The translations under genes were made by a program, and so were the position numbers. The notes under the pieces are model-generated. The model was not told the origin of the DNA. It made no database searches and saw only the letters and a program-made list of their open reading frames with translations. Shown in pieces: positions 45,130-56,946 of a stretch of 64,000 nt of DNA; positions within the stretch are counted from its first letter, which is position 1, and the number at the start of each line of letters is the position of its first letter. The DNA comes from Siphonodentalium dalli (taxonomy: Eukaryota; Mollusca; Scaphopoda; Gadilida; Siphonodentaliidae): contig CP136067.1 of assembly GCA_032622095.1 (NCBI GenBank), forward strand, positions 181,818,556 to 181,882,555, read 5' to 3'.

Positions 45130-46640
45130 ATATCTTGTTTGTGTTCGCCGTCGCCACATGAGCCGCATGCCGTATCGCATATATCTGTCGATAAGTGCGT
45201 AATATAGAGTTCGCAGTGTGTCACTGGAAAGAACTTTTTAACTATGTTGATACAATAAATAGCTTGAGCCATCTTAGAGCATACAGTTGAAATATACTTT
45301 TTTAAACGTGAGATTCTCGTCGATATTAATGCCCAAAACTTTCAAGGATGTTTCTTCATATATATTCCCTACCATGTTTAAGTTCAGCTGTGTTTAAATA
45401 TATTTTCAACTCTTTCCATTTTGATCATTATTTTCTGGATGTATTAGTATATAATTATATTCATTGTCATTTACGTTGTAACCATTACACCAGTCGTGAA
45501 TGTTTTTCAGTTCTAAGTTTACCCGAACTTCAACAAAACTTATGTCAAAGCCTGAATGTATATAGGGTTGTATCATCTGCCAATGATAATAAATGTAAAG
45601 ATGTGGATACTGACATATCGTTGATATAAATTAAAAACAATTGTTGGTCCGAGTATGGATTCTTGAATGACACCACATGAACCATTGGAAATGTGTCCAC
45701 TATAATCTGTATATTGTCGACTAAAGGTAGTCTCTAAACAAATGATTAGTGCCCCTTTCAAAATCCATATCGATGTTTATAGAAACGGGCATGTTCATTA
45801 ACCGGACGTGGCTCGTTCGAACCTCTATTTTTTTTCTACGTAATTTGGAGCGACGGATACGATAGGTCGATAAATAAACGAACTATTGATATACCGGCTT
45901 CATATGCTCTGACAAACACTTGCGAAAGTCACAGCCACTTTTCGCCAGAAGTCAGAGAAACGCTCTTTATTGCTACCATATCAGGAATAGACTACAACGG
46001 AACGCTATTTTCTGTTCCATGTCGTGCAAATGCGTTTTGTGATTGGGCCCCAACACCGTATTCGCAGTTGTATTTTTCATTACTTCAATTTGTCTGTTAT
46101 TGGTTCCATAATGCTCGCAGAAAGGTTGTTAAGATATTTACCGACCTATTTGATACTGAGAAAAATTCAAAAGCGAATAATATTATGTGTATTTTGGAGC
46201 GCAAACCGCCATGTTGCTTTAAAGGAAATCTATCATTCGCTTTTGCATAATTTATTCGAGTATTCTTGAAAAACATGGTAAAATGCTGAAGGGGCGAAAG
46301 GTTTTTTTTGTCCACCCTTGAAAAATCAGTATTATATTTTCATTTTCTTCTGAAAAACTCGTTCTTTGAATGATTGATTGGATATGTGCTTAAGAACTTT
46401 GGTTGTTTCACAAATAGATGATTTCATCAGTCGATTTGATAGACCATGTACATCTTTGCTTGCTTTAACTTTAAATTATCTATTGATCAAATAATCGGTG
46501 TTATGTGTGCTGACTTCGTCAACATTTTCACCAGTCAAGTTTCCAGTTTTTGAGAAGTATTCGTTCAATCGTTCCGCTATTTGCTTTTTATGTGTTATCT
46601 TAACTCTTCTTTATGGATATACTGTCTGTTTTTGTGGTGT
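45130..46640 (-). pseudogene. Decayed LINE reverse transcriptase, split by a family A element
   Basis: Minus-strand frames, read from high to low coordinates, give: AERLNEYFSKTGN and KDVHGLSNRLMKSS (46620-46430; the pre-RT 'FNeyF..iG...G.s..LlK' block); 'HISNQSFKERVFQKKMKI' then a K-GG remnant (the '.GvFP..lKiA.viP.fK.gd' block); and FSPLQHF-like remnants. The frames stop at 46226-45800, where family A sits. On the far side are YTDYSGHISNG and GVIQESILGPTIVFNLY (RT motif 'GV.QGSiLGPllF'), then SLADDTTLY (the F/YADD catalytic motif). Many stops and shifts throughout; about 70 RT residues are missing at the insertion. Dead element. Confidence 0.7.
45800..46226 (+). repeat. Dispersed repeat family A, copy 3, inside a LINE
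   Basis: CCGGACGTGGCTCGTTCGAA to CATGTTGCTTTAAA, aligned with 8218-8667. It interrupts the decayed LINE on the opposite strand, which dates this insertion after the LINE. Confidence 0.72.
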
Positions 46641-46895
46641 GGACTAGGTCACTATATCGTGACAGTTGTATACAGGTGTGATATACATCAAATAGTGATT
46701 TTGCACGAGACTGTCGTGTCCCGTGCGCCGATTAAGTATCTTATTGCGGGTTATACACAGAAGGGTGCTTCCATCTTAGCAGGGCATGCACTCGATCTGT
46801 TTGTAATTAGATGCACGTTAGTTTAGGGCTAGGGGTTATACTTAACTGCATATCGCATGGTGAGGCAATATTCTTGTTGAAACTGATCTTATTCA

Positions 46896-47640
46896 CATAA
46901 ACACCTCACAAAAAGAAAGTCCCCCCTAATATATTCGGTAATATTTTACGAGATATTGGATGGATTTTGACGAAACTTTCCACAAATGATTTGTGGTACC
47001 AAAGACAACAAGTGTGCTAATTACTGTGCTGTGATGTGAGATGTGGCTGAGTGAGCACAAATTGAATGGAAGAGGGGCACTTTTCAAAAGTTGCAAAAAC
47101 ACAATTCGAGTGATCACGGACATTCAGCTTTGCCTTGGTCCCCACATCTCGCACATGCTTTGAACATCTGTTGGTTCCTCAATGGCTTACATGGTGGGGA
47201 AACATGGTTTACTGAAAAATGGCTTCAAAGATACTGATTTCAATAACTCTTGTGTTGGTCACAGCGTGAAACTTCAAGGTGTCATTTCAAAGGAAAGTGG
47301 TTAGACTGAGATGACCTGGGCCTGCAGCAGATGACACGTATGTTATCGTGGACTCACAGTGTCGCTTTTAGACCACATTTACAGCCAGTAACAACGTGTG
47401 TGAACAATGGAACAATGGAGTGGCTGTCCCCTCTATGTCAGTGTTTTGCAACTTTTGAAAATTCATTCAATTCATGCTCAGCCGGCCATAACATAACTCA
47501 CAGGACGGTGCCTCACACACAGGTTGTGTATCAGATACCACTAAACATTTGCGTAAAGTTTCGTCCAATTCCATCCAATATCTCATAAAATATTACCGAA
47601 TATATTAGGGGGGACTCAATTTTTTTTATGAGTTTATTTT
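46896..47640. mobile_element. 745-bp TIR element with very long inverted ends
   Basis: GTCCCCCCTAATATATTCGG and onward from 46919 is inverted at 47543-47615 over ~70 bp with few mismatches. Outward the match extends through CTCACAAAAA / TTTTTATGAG, inward through GCTGAGTGAGCACAAATTGA-type sequence to about 200 bp per arm. No transposase frame. The 85-codon frame at 47331-47588 runs across the right arm and is not a gene. Confidence 0.85.
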
Positions 47641-48059
47641 GTAAATATTTATCACTATTCCAATATACGCTGATATAGTTAACATTGCAAACCACCCCTA
47701 TTTCGTCATTTCCAACGAACCGCGTTAGTGTCCCCACAATCCAGTCAGGATTCTTCTGATTTGGGACGAAGAGATTTCTGAGGTCAAAGAAAGTAGAGAA
47801 ATCTTTGAAACGTTTCAAAATATTTGGATTTTCTGTAAACAGTAGGTTTGTCTGATATATATTTATGTATTAAATCGATTATGTGCGAATTTCCGGGAAG
47901 AAATGTTGACTTTCACGGGTGTTTACAATGTGGCCTGCGCCATAAAAAGAAATAACGGATAACAGTCCATTATCTGCTTATTTCAGAATCAAATAATCGC
48001 ATTATGTACATATTCCACATTATAGGTCGATTGTGTGCGTATTTTCGCGAGGATATGAT

Positions 48060-48610
48060 GGTTATAATGTCAGAATTCCGAGTTTATAAAGTCAGAATAC
48101 CTAGTTTATAAAGTCAGAATTCCGAGTTATAAAGTCAGAATTCCGAGTTTATAAAGTCAGAATACCGAGTTATGTCAGAATTCCTAGTTTATAAAGTCAG
48201 AATTCCTAGCTATAAAGTCATAATTCTGAGTTATAAAGTCAGATTTCCAAGTTAATCCGACCTTTTATGGGACCATCTCCTTTTATAATACTCAACAGAA
48301 TATATGCTACAAATGAATGAATTTGAGCCATGGTCAGTGGAAAATACACTCATAAAACACTATGCTCTATGAACGATACACATATGGTAATTATAATGAA
48401 AATGAATATGACTGGACGCGGGCATATCTGTGTTATATAAACCGTTCTCGTTATATGGCGCGGGCCACAGTGAGTTGGCTTATTTGTGTCATTATCCCCA
48501 CATTATCTGCTTAGAATCGCTTCATTGTGAGTCGATGTTGTCATTTTCAGCAGATTATCGACACAAAAATAGGTTCTATTATAAGCATATAATGTGCTGG
48601 TTTTCGATAG
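48060..48610. repeat. Family D array with flanking D and E sequences
   Basis: 48060-48255 holds ~10 units of GTCAGAATTCCGAGTTATAAA. CATTATCTGCTTATTTCAG before it and CATTATCTGCTTAGAATCGC after it belong to the D body. 48258-48430 (ATGGGACCATCTCCTTTTAT) is a copy of repeat family E, also at 57467-57615. Confidence 0.75.
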
Positions 48611-51281
48611 TACAGGCTGACCTGACGTCGAAGAACATATTAACTGACGTTGTTCTTTTCAATAAAACTACCAACAGGGTGAACAAGTACAAATTGGAAG
48701 TTATTTCACTTATTTGCTTTGCCGCGTGTGCCGGCTGCATGACTTCATTTATATTAGGATACCGATTTATAAAAAATTAGATTAAAACCTTATTTCTGGG
48801 ACTTTATGCCCAGTAACTGTGCTTTATGGTAAGGATCATATATTTCGTTGTTGGAAAAGAAACTGTATTTTAAGACTTTCTTAAGTACTTGGTACAATTT
48901 TAGTAGAGCTGATTTTGGGTTGAATCAAGGTTGAGAATTTCTGGGGAATTAGCATTTATTTTTACAATAGAAACAAAATTAACAATACCACACTATCTTG
49001 AAGGTGATCATTCAGTTATTAGTCAGTTTTTTGTTCTGCTATGGTACTGGTGTGAACAGGTCTGAGCCTCGTGTTTCATTTATCACAATATCTGTGCATA
49101 AACTGACCAGGTCATTCATTATACGTGCATTTGTTACAATAGCTGCACTGTTCTATGTGCAGTTCTGGTAGAGGTATTTAACACCACGGGCACCTACGAC
49201 TATGAAGTGAGTCTGATCGTTATGTATTGCTACCGACAGGTAGAGTGTATATTTAGTCAAATTCGTACACTCCTGTCGTCAAAACATATGCAGCCAATTT
49301 AATCATACAACTGATTTGACGACTCCGTTGAAGATATACGCTCTTTATGTATTGCCTTGTTCGGGAACTTAGTGGAATAAACGCTCTTTATTATTTTTCT
49401 ACCAATGCGCAAGCTGGCTACCTTCTGACGGAACAAAAACTTAATTGAGTGCTTGGCCAGGGAACGTAAACAAAGGGAAGGTTCACTTACGTCATGACGC
49501 TATGTAATCCGACTGGAGCCCGTGGCCTTTGCTGTGTATTGGTATACACATATTCCCACACTTAAAAAAAACATATGTATGCACGTTTACGCGGTGGCCG
49601 ATATGGCTGCGATCGACTTGTGTGTGGTTATACATGTACGTAGGCAATATATGCATGTTGCATCAACTTGAGTGTGTGGTTTTAATGAAGAATAAATAGT
49701 ACATATAAATAACGAACGTGTTCACAGCATGCTAGCTTCACAGCTTGTACCATTAGTATCTACACGGATGAAATCGTCAAATAAGATAATACACTATTTG
49801 GTCCAAGACACTGATGGTAAATACTATAACATGATAAACTGTTCATCATATATAAATGTAGGCATATATAGGTCAAATATAAGACCCATGCAGGTGATAC
49901 AATATAAAGTATAGGCCCTACAGTTATTCCCACTGTGCATGTAGTCGTGGTGCCTGGAACTTGATGATTGTAGTTTATAGGCTAAAAATATAGGGCATAT
50001 CAGTACTCATATATAACCCATTTAGGCAGAAATGAAGTTCCATTATATATTCACATCTGACAAAGTGGTGTCCACAATTCCAACAATATACCACAGTTGT
50101 TTGGGAATGATAGACGTTTTCAACCTCTGATTAATGCACTATGTATACAACATTCGTGAACACACTGGATTATCTTTTGGCATCTAAACTAAAGATTTAA
50201 TTTTACTACAGGATTTAAATTACCATTCGATTGGCGTGTTTCTCAATGTGTAACAGCCACATGTTTATGTTATGAATGAATACCTTCATTACCTCCTGCC
50301 GTTCAGCATATTATGGCTTTACTGACCCGCAGCCCCACAGTGCTCACCTGTCCACCGAGCCTATCACAGTAGGCAATAGACAGTCGTTACAAAAGACACA
50401 TTTTCTTTTTAATTAATAGGATGATCAGTGACATTGGTCACCCACATGCATCTAAGCAATCACGCAATCTGACACCGAATCACTGCCACACAGAATACAT
50501 TGAATGCCACCTGAATCTCATTGATAAGTTGTCAGGTAAAGGAAAAACATATATTTTCGACCCTGTGTCTGACACTGAATAAACAGTGAATCTGCTTCAA
50601 CTTGAATGGGGGGTTGTGAAGATGGAAAGATGGTAGATAGCCCTCAATGGAAATTGGCTAGCCACGTGCCTGGCCATCGATGGAACAAATTAAATGGTGA
50701 AAATCGACTATTGGACAAACACCTGACTGATGGATCATGGACAAACACCAGATAATAGTATGGTACCAAATAATACCACAGGTTGGAATAATTCCCCAAA
50801 TTGAATAAAAGTACAGATCTAGATAATAGTGCGGGCCGGGTGGATTCTGTTCATGCTTTCCACAATCCACATGCACAGTCATAATCAGACAAGTGATTTG
50901 ATTATCAGTAATTCTCCGTTATGAGTTCCATATATTTGGTCCTGAGATGGTCTGAGGGCACATCTTGCAGGTGAGGCTGGTGACTAAAATTAAATAAACA
51001 TAGTAGATACCCAAATAAGGATCATAGTTAATACAGGGTGGATGTTTTGCTGAAAATTAATGGACATACAGCCTATTTATGATATTCTTTTTATCTCGAG
51101 AGCATGTAATTTGACATTTGACCAAGAAATTTATGATTTATGAACAGAACCTGGTGTGAAATGGTACAATGAGGGTTACGAGCAGTTTCACCCTTTCAAT
51201 ATACAAACCGTTAATAGCACCATGCATACATGATAACAAGGCATCAGTAGCTCGAAGACGAGTATCATCACAAAATAACAC
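48611..51281. other. 2.7 kb without a recognisable feature
   Basis: Short frames only, AT-rich. Two AACGCTCTTTA-like boxes 41 bp apart at about 49340 and 49381 recall the paired boxes of families A and B, but the surrounding sequence does not match either. A small exon could be missed here. Confidence 0.35.
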
Positions 51282-51286
51282 TTCAA

Positions 51287-51780
51287 AGGCACGTGCGGCC
51301 TTAATTGTCGAAAATATTCATAGTTGTTCCAAACACCGTAACCAGAAAAACTTTAAAACGCATACAGTTCCGTTCATATATACCATGACCATCGCGTAAA
51401 CAGCATGTTATCATAAAGACCTACTATATTTTACCTAAGCAAGAGCCTGATTGTGTTACAGAAGACAGTACAATGCTGCTGGCTAATCACACACAAATGG
51501 CATAAACGCTCTTTATTCGTTCCATATCAGGAATTCACCCACAAAGAACGCTCTTCATGTTTACGATCATAATATAAACAAACACCAGAAAAGTAACTTT
51601 TTATGCCTTTGTTTACATAACAATGGTCAAAAATATGACAATAACATACTGTTTATGTGATATTTCTTATTTGTATACGGACAAAGTCTGTCTACATTTT
51701 GTTGTTCTTTCTGTTTGTGGCGGATTTTGACGGGTGGAAATATTTTCACAGGATACCCACCGCCAAGGCCAACCGTACCT
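51287..51780 (+). mobile_element. Family B non-autonomous DNA element, copy 3
   Basis: 494 bp, ends AGGCACG / CCGTACCT, flanked by TTCAA on both sides (51282-51286 and 51781-51785). The direct TTCAA pair shows that the flanks are duplicated target and not part of the inverted repeat. Paired boxes at about 51506 and 51547. Confidence 0.88.
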
Positions 51781-52212
51781 TTCAACCAGGCTCTGCTCAT
51801 AATTCAATTTGTGATTCCAAAACAATTTGCTGTGACTATGAATATGACCCTACTCTTAGTCACACTATGCTGCGGGTCTACTCACACAAATTAGGACCGG
51901 TAATATGCTATACATGTGTATTATAGTATTTTCGGTTATCTACTGTTATTCACAATTGAAAAGAAATTCCAGAATAGGAAATCATCAAATTTCTAAGGAC
52001 ATACTCTAGTATCCACCATTCCAAGAAAAACATTCACTGTGCATGTAAAGTACCAGTCGGTCTGAGAGTATTTATCCCAGAAATCAGACTCCAGTCCCAC
52101 TCCCAGTCTAAAATTTAAACTAATATCTAATATTAACCTATAGTGTACATGTACACACATCATGCACCTTGGTTTGTGACTCATTGTGACTGTGTATCAC
52201 TCAATTATATTG

Positions 52213-53290
52213 TTTTATTTCCAAAGACACACCAGCTTTCGTGTGTTTTCTTGACGCTAGCAAGGCGTTTGATCGGGTAAACCACAAAACGTTGCTGGAA
52301 ATCCTGGATCAGAGATCTGTACCACCTGAACTCACCAGAATTCTTAATGATTGGTTTCATAACCAAACATATAACGTGCGCTGGGGACAATGTTTCTCAA
52401 CTGGCTTCAAACATAATAGTGGCGTTAGACAAGGCAGTATTTTGAGTCCCTACTTATTCAATGTATATACAAACTCGATCAGCGAGAGACTGAATGCATG
52501 CAATGTCGGTTGTGTTGTTGGTGGGGAGACCATCAATCATTTATGTTATGCTGATGATATGTGCCTTGTTGCCCCCTCGTTAGAGGGATTGAGACGTCTG
52601 TTGAGAATATGCGAAGAAGAAGCCTATAATATTGATTTGGCATACAATGCAAAGTAGACCCAGGGGATGGCCTTTATCCCAAAATCCTACCCATTAGGAC
52701 ATTTCCGAAACTCTTTCTGGTAGGAAATGAAATTAAATTCGTTTCCACCTTCAATTATCTGGGACATATTCTCAACAGCGATCTTTCTGATGACAATGAT
52801 ATAATGCGCCAATACAGATCAATTTGTTCCCGGTCAAATATTCTGATCAGGAAATTCTACAAATGTTCTTCTCATGTTAAAATGTACTTATTTCACATGT
52901 TTGTATCTCCTCTATACTGTGCTCACCTTTGGGTGAATTACACCAAACGTTGTTTTAATAAGTTAACAGTATGTTTTAATAATGCATATAGGAAGTTAAT
53001 GGGATATGAAAGAGCGTGCAGTGCCAGTGGAATGTTTGTGAATGACAGAATGTGTTCGATTTCAGTGTTAATGCGCAAGGGTGTGTATGGGTTCCGAGAG
53101 AGAACGTCTAATTCTACAAATAAGATACTTTATGCCATTTATTATTCTGATTTGTTATTCAGCTCATACTTATTTCGTCATTGGAATAATCTACTTTATA
53201 TGTAATCTTTAATATAATCTCTATTATAATGTTACATATGTATGCTAAATTGTGATATAATATATGGGCGCTTTATGCCTGATTCAAAAT
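52213..53290 (+). mobile_element. LINE reverse-transcriptase fragment with YADD
   Basis: First frame (from about 52213; Met at 52241) reads VCFLDASKAFDRVNHKTLLE (RT motif A, catalytic Asp), then GVRQGSILSPYLFNVYTN (motif B), then LCYADDMCLVAPS (motif C, Asp-Asp), then ICEEEAYNIDLAYNAK. A TAG at 52655-52657 and a frameshift near 52715 follow. The next frame continues STFNYLGHILNSDLSDDN and a C-terminal thumb region (IRKFYKCSSHVKMYLFHMFV, 'YCAHLWVNY') to a stop at 53203-53205. A 3' AATAATAATAATAAAA tail at about 53290 marks the end. No endonuclease, so a 5'-truncated copy; CR1/Jockey-like non-LTR type. Confidence 0.88.
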
Positions 53291-53390
53291 AAATAATAAT
53301 AATAAAAATAGAAGGCCTGTGTATTAAACCTGAAGTGTAGAATTACTTTATTTACTACTAAATTACTATTTAGTGATAGGCCTACTGTGA

Positions 53391-53477
53391 TAGATCATGT
53401 CATGAATCCCTACTCTCTGGCTAACGCCCAGAGTTGAGAATGAGAGTAGAGATTCATCAATTTCATGGCATGATCTA
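53391..53477. repeat. Hairpin element, TAGATCATGTCATGAATC arms
   Basis: TAGATCATG...ATGAATC..CTACTCTC pairs with GAGAGTAG.GATTCAT...CATGATCTA. Small palindromic element or MITE relic. Confidence 0.75.
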
Positions 53478-53879
53478 ATACTGTGATTTTGATAGTTGTC
53501 TATTATTTTATTTATATTATTATTTTTCCATAATTAGTTGACTAGTATCTAACTGGCACGAACCAAGTCGTTTGATACATCTAGTTTGAAAAAGGCAGTG
53601 ATTGATGAATCTGATTTAAATAAACAGTGAATGTCAAATTTCAACCTGACTCGAAAGCTATCAAATTCGCGTTGTCAAATATTCATTTAAACACAAAATA
53701 TTGCGAATTTAAGACGTTACTTCATAAAACTACATACCATCATGAACCCAACAAGTAATGTAATCAAATATTTCTTCGGGTTGAAGTCAAATTAATTACT
53801 TTTACCTATTGTTTAGAATGTTAATCACATCAATGTTTACGTTGTCAATGTCAAAAGCCTGAAAGCAAAAGACGGACAT

Positions 53880-54200
53880 CCCACCAGAAAGATGGCGGCC
53901 AGATTACATGTTTTGATTGGAGTAGACCTTCCCTTTGTTTCCGTTCCCTGGCTTGGTGTACACACATGGCGAACAATTATTCTCTTTCAGAGGAACACTT
54001 ATATATCGACCCCCACTCAAACCATTTTCGGTTCGCAGATCGGCCATCAGCCCCGGATCCTCAGGCTCAATGATGCCTCAACACGATAATCAATTTCTCC
54101 CCTTTCGAGTGTACGAGCTGCCGGCACAATCTCCCGTAAGAGTCCGGTACATTGCTCTGCGAAAATGTGATTTTACACCTGTTACCTGGCCCTAGGTCTC
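53880..54200 (+). CDS. Possible 5' exon or coding remnant, product unknown
   Basis: Higher GC than neighbours. ATG 53966 opens MANNYSLSEEHLYIDPHSNH and continues ~35 codons to TGA. Another frame (53935-54195) then gives QFLPFRVYELPAQSPVRVRY to a stop. The two look like one reading frame with a shift near 54070. A GATGGCGGCCAGA context lies upstream at 53890. No family is recognised. Could be a real first exon, a decayed exon, or chance. Confidence 0.3.
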
Positions 54201-54437
54201 AACAAACTCCCGCCGCATAGCCCTGGTGTGATACACTGGTTTATTTGCAAAAACTTGATCTTTCACATAATTTTTTCTCGATCACCATGCTGTTCTTCTG
54301 GACCCCACTCCAAGCAAAATCCAAGTTGTATCTCCCTGTACTGTAACACGCTGGTCATCCTATGATCCTCGCTGTGGGTAGTAACTTAAATCCCGGTGCG
54401 GGCGTCAGTAAACCGCACATAGGGCAAAAACAATTAG

Positions 54438-54590
54438 AGTTTTCCACATGATGGACTAGTCTAATTAGTTAAAAGTAGTAATTTAGAAGTTACAAATCAA
54501 TATAAAACAATTCGAGTTTTCCACATGATGGACTAGTCTAATTAGTCAAAAGTAGTAAATTTAGAAGTTACAAAATCAATGAAAGACGTG
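54438..54590. repeat. 77-bp tandem duplication
   Basis: AGTTTTCCACATGATGGACT begins at 54438 and again at 54515, with two small indels. Confidence 0.9.
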
Positions 54591-54601
54591 TATGATAAGC
54601 A

Positions 54602-54744
54602 ATGCATATTTATGCTGTGACAAGAGTTCAGAGACATTTCACACATCAGTTATACAGTGGGGAGTTTGAAAAATTCTCAGAATGGCTTGCAAACAGGAAT
54701 AAGCAATTTGATTTCTTCCAAATTTCTCCTGATAAACTGGCCTC
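54602..54744 (+). CDS. Possible exon fragment, cut by a MITE
   Basis: The frame reads GEFEKFSEWLANRNKQFDFF, then QISPDKLASLV before entering the inverted repeat at 54745. The 'FDFF.ISPDKLA' phrase loosely recalls the helix preceding the recombinase domain of DUF3504/ZMYM proteins, which I cannot confirm. No recombinase motif follows in the next 2 kb. Confidence 0.3.
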
Positions 54745-55151
54745 TCTAGTTTGGGTTTCATTTCAGAGTGGTAATAATAGTAATAACTTGATTTTGTCGG
54801 GTGTTAGGATTATTAACGGCCCTCCAGAAATGATTAACAGCCCTCAGGCCATTAAAGGCCCTCGACTTCGTCTCGAGCCTTTAATGAACCCCTCGGGCTG
54901 TTAATCATTTCTGGAGGGCCGTTAATAAACCATAACGCCCGACAAAATCAAGTTATTGGTATATTAACGGCCCAACAGAAATGATTAACAGGCCGAGGGG
55001 TTCATTAAAGACCCGAGACGAAGTCGAGGTCCGTTAATGGCCCGAGGGCTGTTAATCATTTATGGAGGGCCGTTAATAGGCCTAAACCTAATGCCCGACA
55101 AAATCATGTTATCACTATTATTACCACTCTCTGAAATGAAACCCAGCTAGA
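54745..55151. mobile_element. MITE with nested palindromes (TCTAG ends)
   Basis: Terminal repeats TCTAG..TGGGTTTCATTTCAGAG continue through GTGGTAATAATAGT and TTGATTTTGTCGGG, inverted at the right end (55070-55151). Inside are two further palindromes built from ATTAACGGCCCTCCAGAAAT and GAGGGGTTCATTAAAG.CC blocks in opposing orientations. Another GTGGTAATAATAGTG occurs at about 55598. No ORF. Confidence 0.85.
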
Positions 55152-55711
55152 ACATAGATGAGTGAGTAAGCAGCAATTTATGTCAACTGAAATAATAACT
55201 CTTTTAACAATTCAAAACATGTGTCGTCTGTTTGTTGTCAAACAAATTGTCACGTGACTAATTGCTATTATTTACCACGAAAATAGGGCCATATCTAAGG
55301 AAATTTCAGTCAGAAATCTAATTTATTCCATTTGTTAGATAACACTTACTCACATTGAATGTGTTGTTGGTCTGTTAGTACATCTACTACAGTAAAATAT
55401 CAGAATATTCGTAATAATATACTAACTTGTTTTAACAGAAATTCCGAATTCAGAAATTAGGTTGCGTTCGATTGGATTCCTAGCAAATCGCAACCTGGAA
55501 GCGGGCCATTAATATCGTTAACGCATAACTTCCGGTTGTTATGGCTTTTTACCGTTCGGGTAAAATACTGTTAATCTACAAGAGAACGCACTCTAAAGTG
55601 GTAATAATAGTGAATTAAAATAACACACATTAATAAACAATTAGTCAACTAATAAATTTTGTCTTTATTTGAACTAAAGGTAGACTTGCACAACTTCAGG
55701 TCAACTAGTAG

Positions 55712-55890
55712 AAAGTCCATTCAAAAGAAATACGAAATTATCTGGATGCATACAGGCATTTTTCTGAAATATGTTTGAATGAAATTAATCTTGAATATCC
55801 TGGACCCAGATTGTTGCCAAGAACATTGGCCATGGGCCCCAAGAAGTCTGAATCAGTTATACACGAGTGGTTTAATAAGCTGTGTACTGT
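55712..55890 (+). CDS. Candidate exon, 59 codons, product unknown
   Basis: Bounded by an AG acceptor at 55711 and a consensus donor GTAAGT at 55891. It reads KVHSKEIRNYLDAYRHFSEI, then NLEYPGPRLLPRTL and KKSESVIHEWFNKLCTV. It is stop-free, basic/hydrophobic balanced, and looks protein-like. Family not recognised. The next exon is not found, and the upstream acceptor has a weak pyrimidine tract. Confidence 0.35.
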
Positions 55891-56546
55891 GTAAGTGAAG
55901 AGATGATCTCTTATCTATGTGATAGATCAACCAATATTGGGATTGACAATGATCTAAATTCCTAATCAATAGAGGTCACAAATGGGGATATATGTGATTA
56001 TATGTTGTCGATTTGGAGGTCGAAAAACTACTTTGAAATTGTTAGGCCTTTTAGAAAGCTTCCTCCACAGAAAATACATGTTGACTAATGGACTTCGATT
56101 CAAATTTCAACTTTTGACTAGTCGACTGAAAATTAATAATAGTTTCAAAACTAATCTGTCCATAAAAGACATGCTGTCATGAATATAATCAGTTATAACT
56201 ATAGTGTTGTCATCATAAAATCCTAGTTGATGTAAATGTACCTTTAAAACTTTAAAATTAGATGAAATGAATGCATAGAAAAATATTGGACACCTGTCCG
56301 GAAACACTCACATTCAATTAATATTGATTTTATTTAGATTTTTCTGGTATGATACATTCTAGTATAACCTTTTGGGATAGTTTTACAGGCTCCATTGTAT
56401 TTTTTATAACAGAAACTCCGATGGAATATGCCATTTCAATTTAGATATTTAGCAGGAATAAATAAACCACTTATTCTGCCTTTATAGTCAATTACATGTA
56501 ATACACCCAATGTTCAGTTGTGTCTTGAAACTAAGTTTTATGGATG
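55891..56546. other. No feature recognised
   Basis: AT-rich; open frames up to 66 codons without motifs. Confidence 0.3.
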
Positions 56547-56946
56547 TTAACCCTTTACCCAACAAACCGGCCAAAACCGGCCAAATAAAGATTCAACAGC
56601 CTAAAATATCTTCGGTCTGTCTCAATAGAACCATACAAATATGGATATTATTGGAACCGGCTCCTTGACCACATTGTGATAGTTACAGTTATGCCCTGTG
56701 CCAATGCATTCTCTTATATATGCGAGTCGACCATAGGTCGCCTCGCATATATAAGAGAATGCATTGGCCTAAAAAAAATCTATTTTTAACACTTTTTACC
56801 ATTTTTTCTTACATTCTTTAACAATTTTATAATTTTTAATGTGTTAAGCCAATGCATTCTCTTATATATGCGAGGCGACCTATGGTCGACTCGCATATAT
56901 AAGAGAATGCATTGGCACAGGGCCGTTCTGTTGGGTAAAGGGTTAA
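56547..56946 (-). mobile_element. Family C: 400-bp piggyBac-like MITE, copy 3
   Basis: Again exactly 400 bp from TTAA to TTAA, inverted relative to copies 1 and 2, with CCCTTTACCCAACA ends and both GTCGAC-containing palindromes conserved. 45 kb from the other copies yet almost unchanged. Confidence 0.92.

Noticed and set aside
47331-47588. 85-codon plus-strand gene
   Set aside because: Crosses the inverted terminal repeat of the 745-bp element.
48430-48780. 116-codon plus-strand gene
   Set aside because: Its first half is family D hairpin sequence and no domain is seen.
52241-52657. Telomerase, retron or group II intron reverse transcriptase
   Set aside because: Motif order, the downstream YLGH region and the 3' AAT-repeat tail fit a non-LTR LINE.
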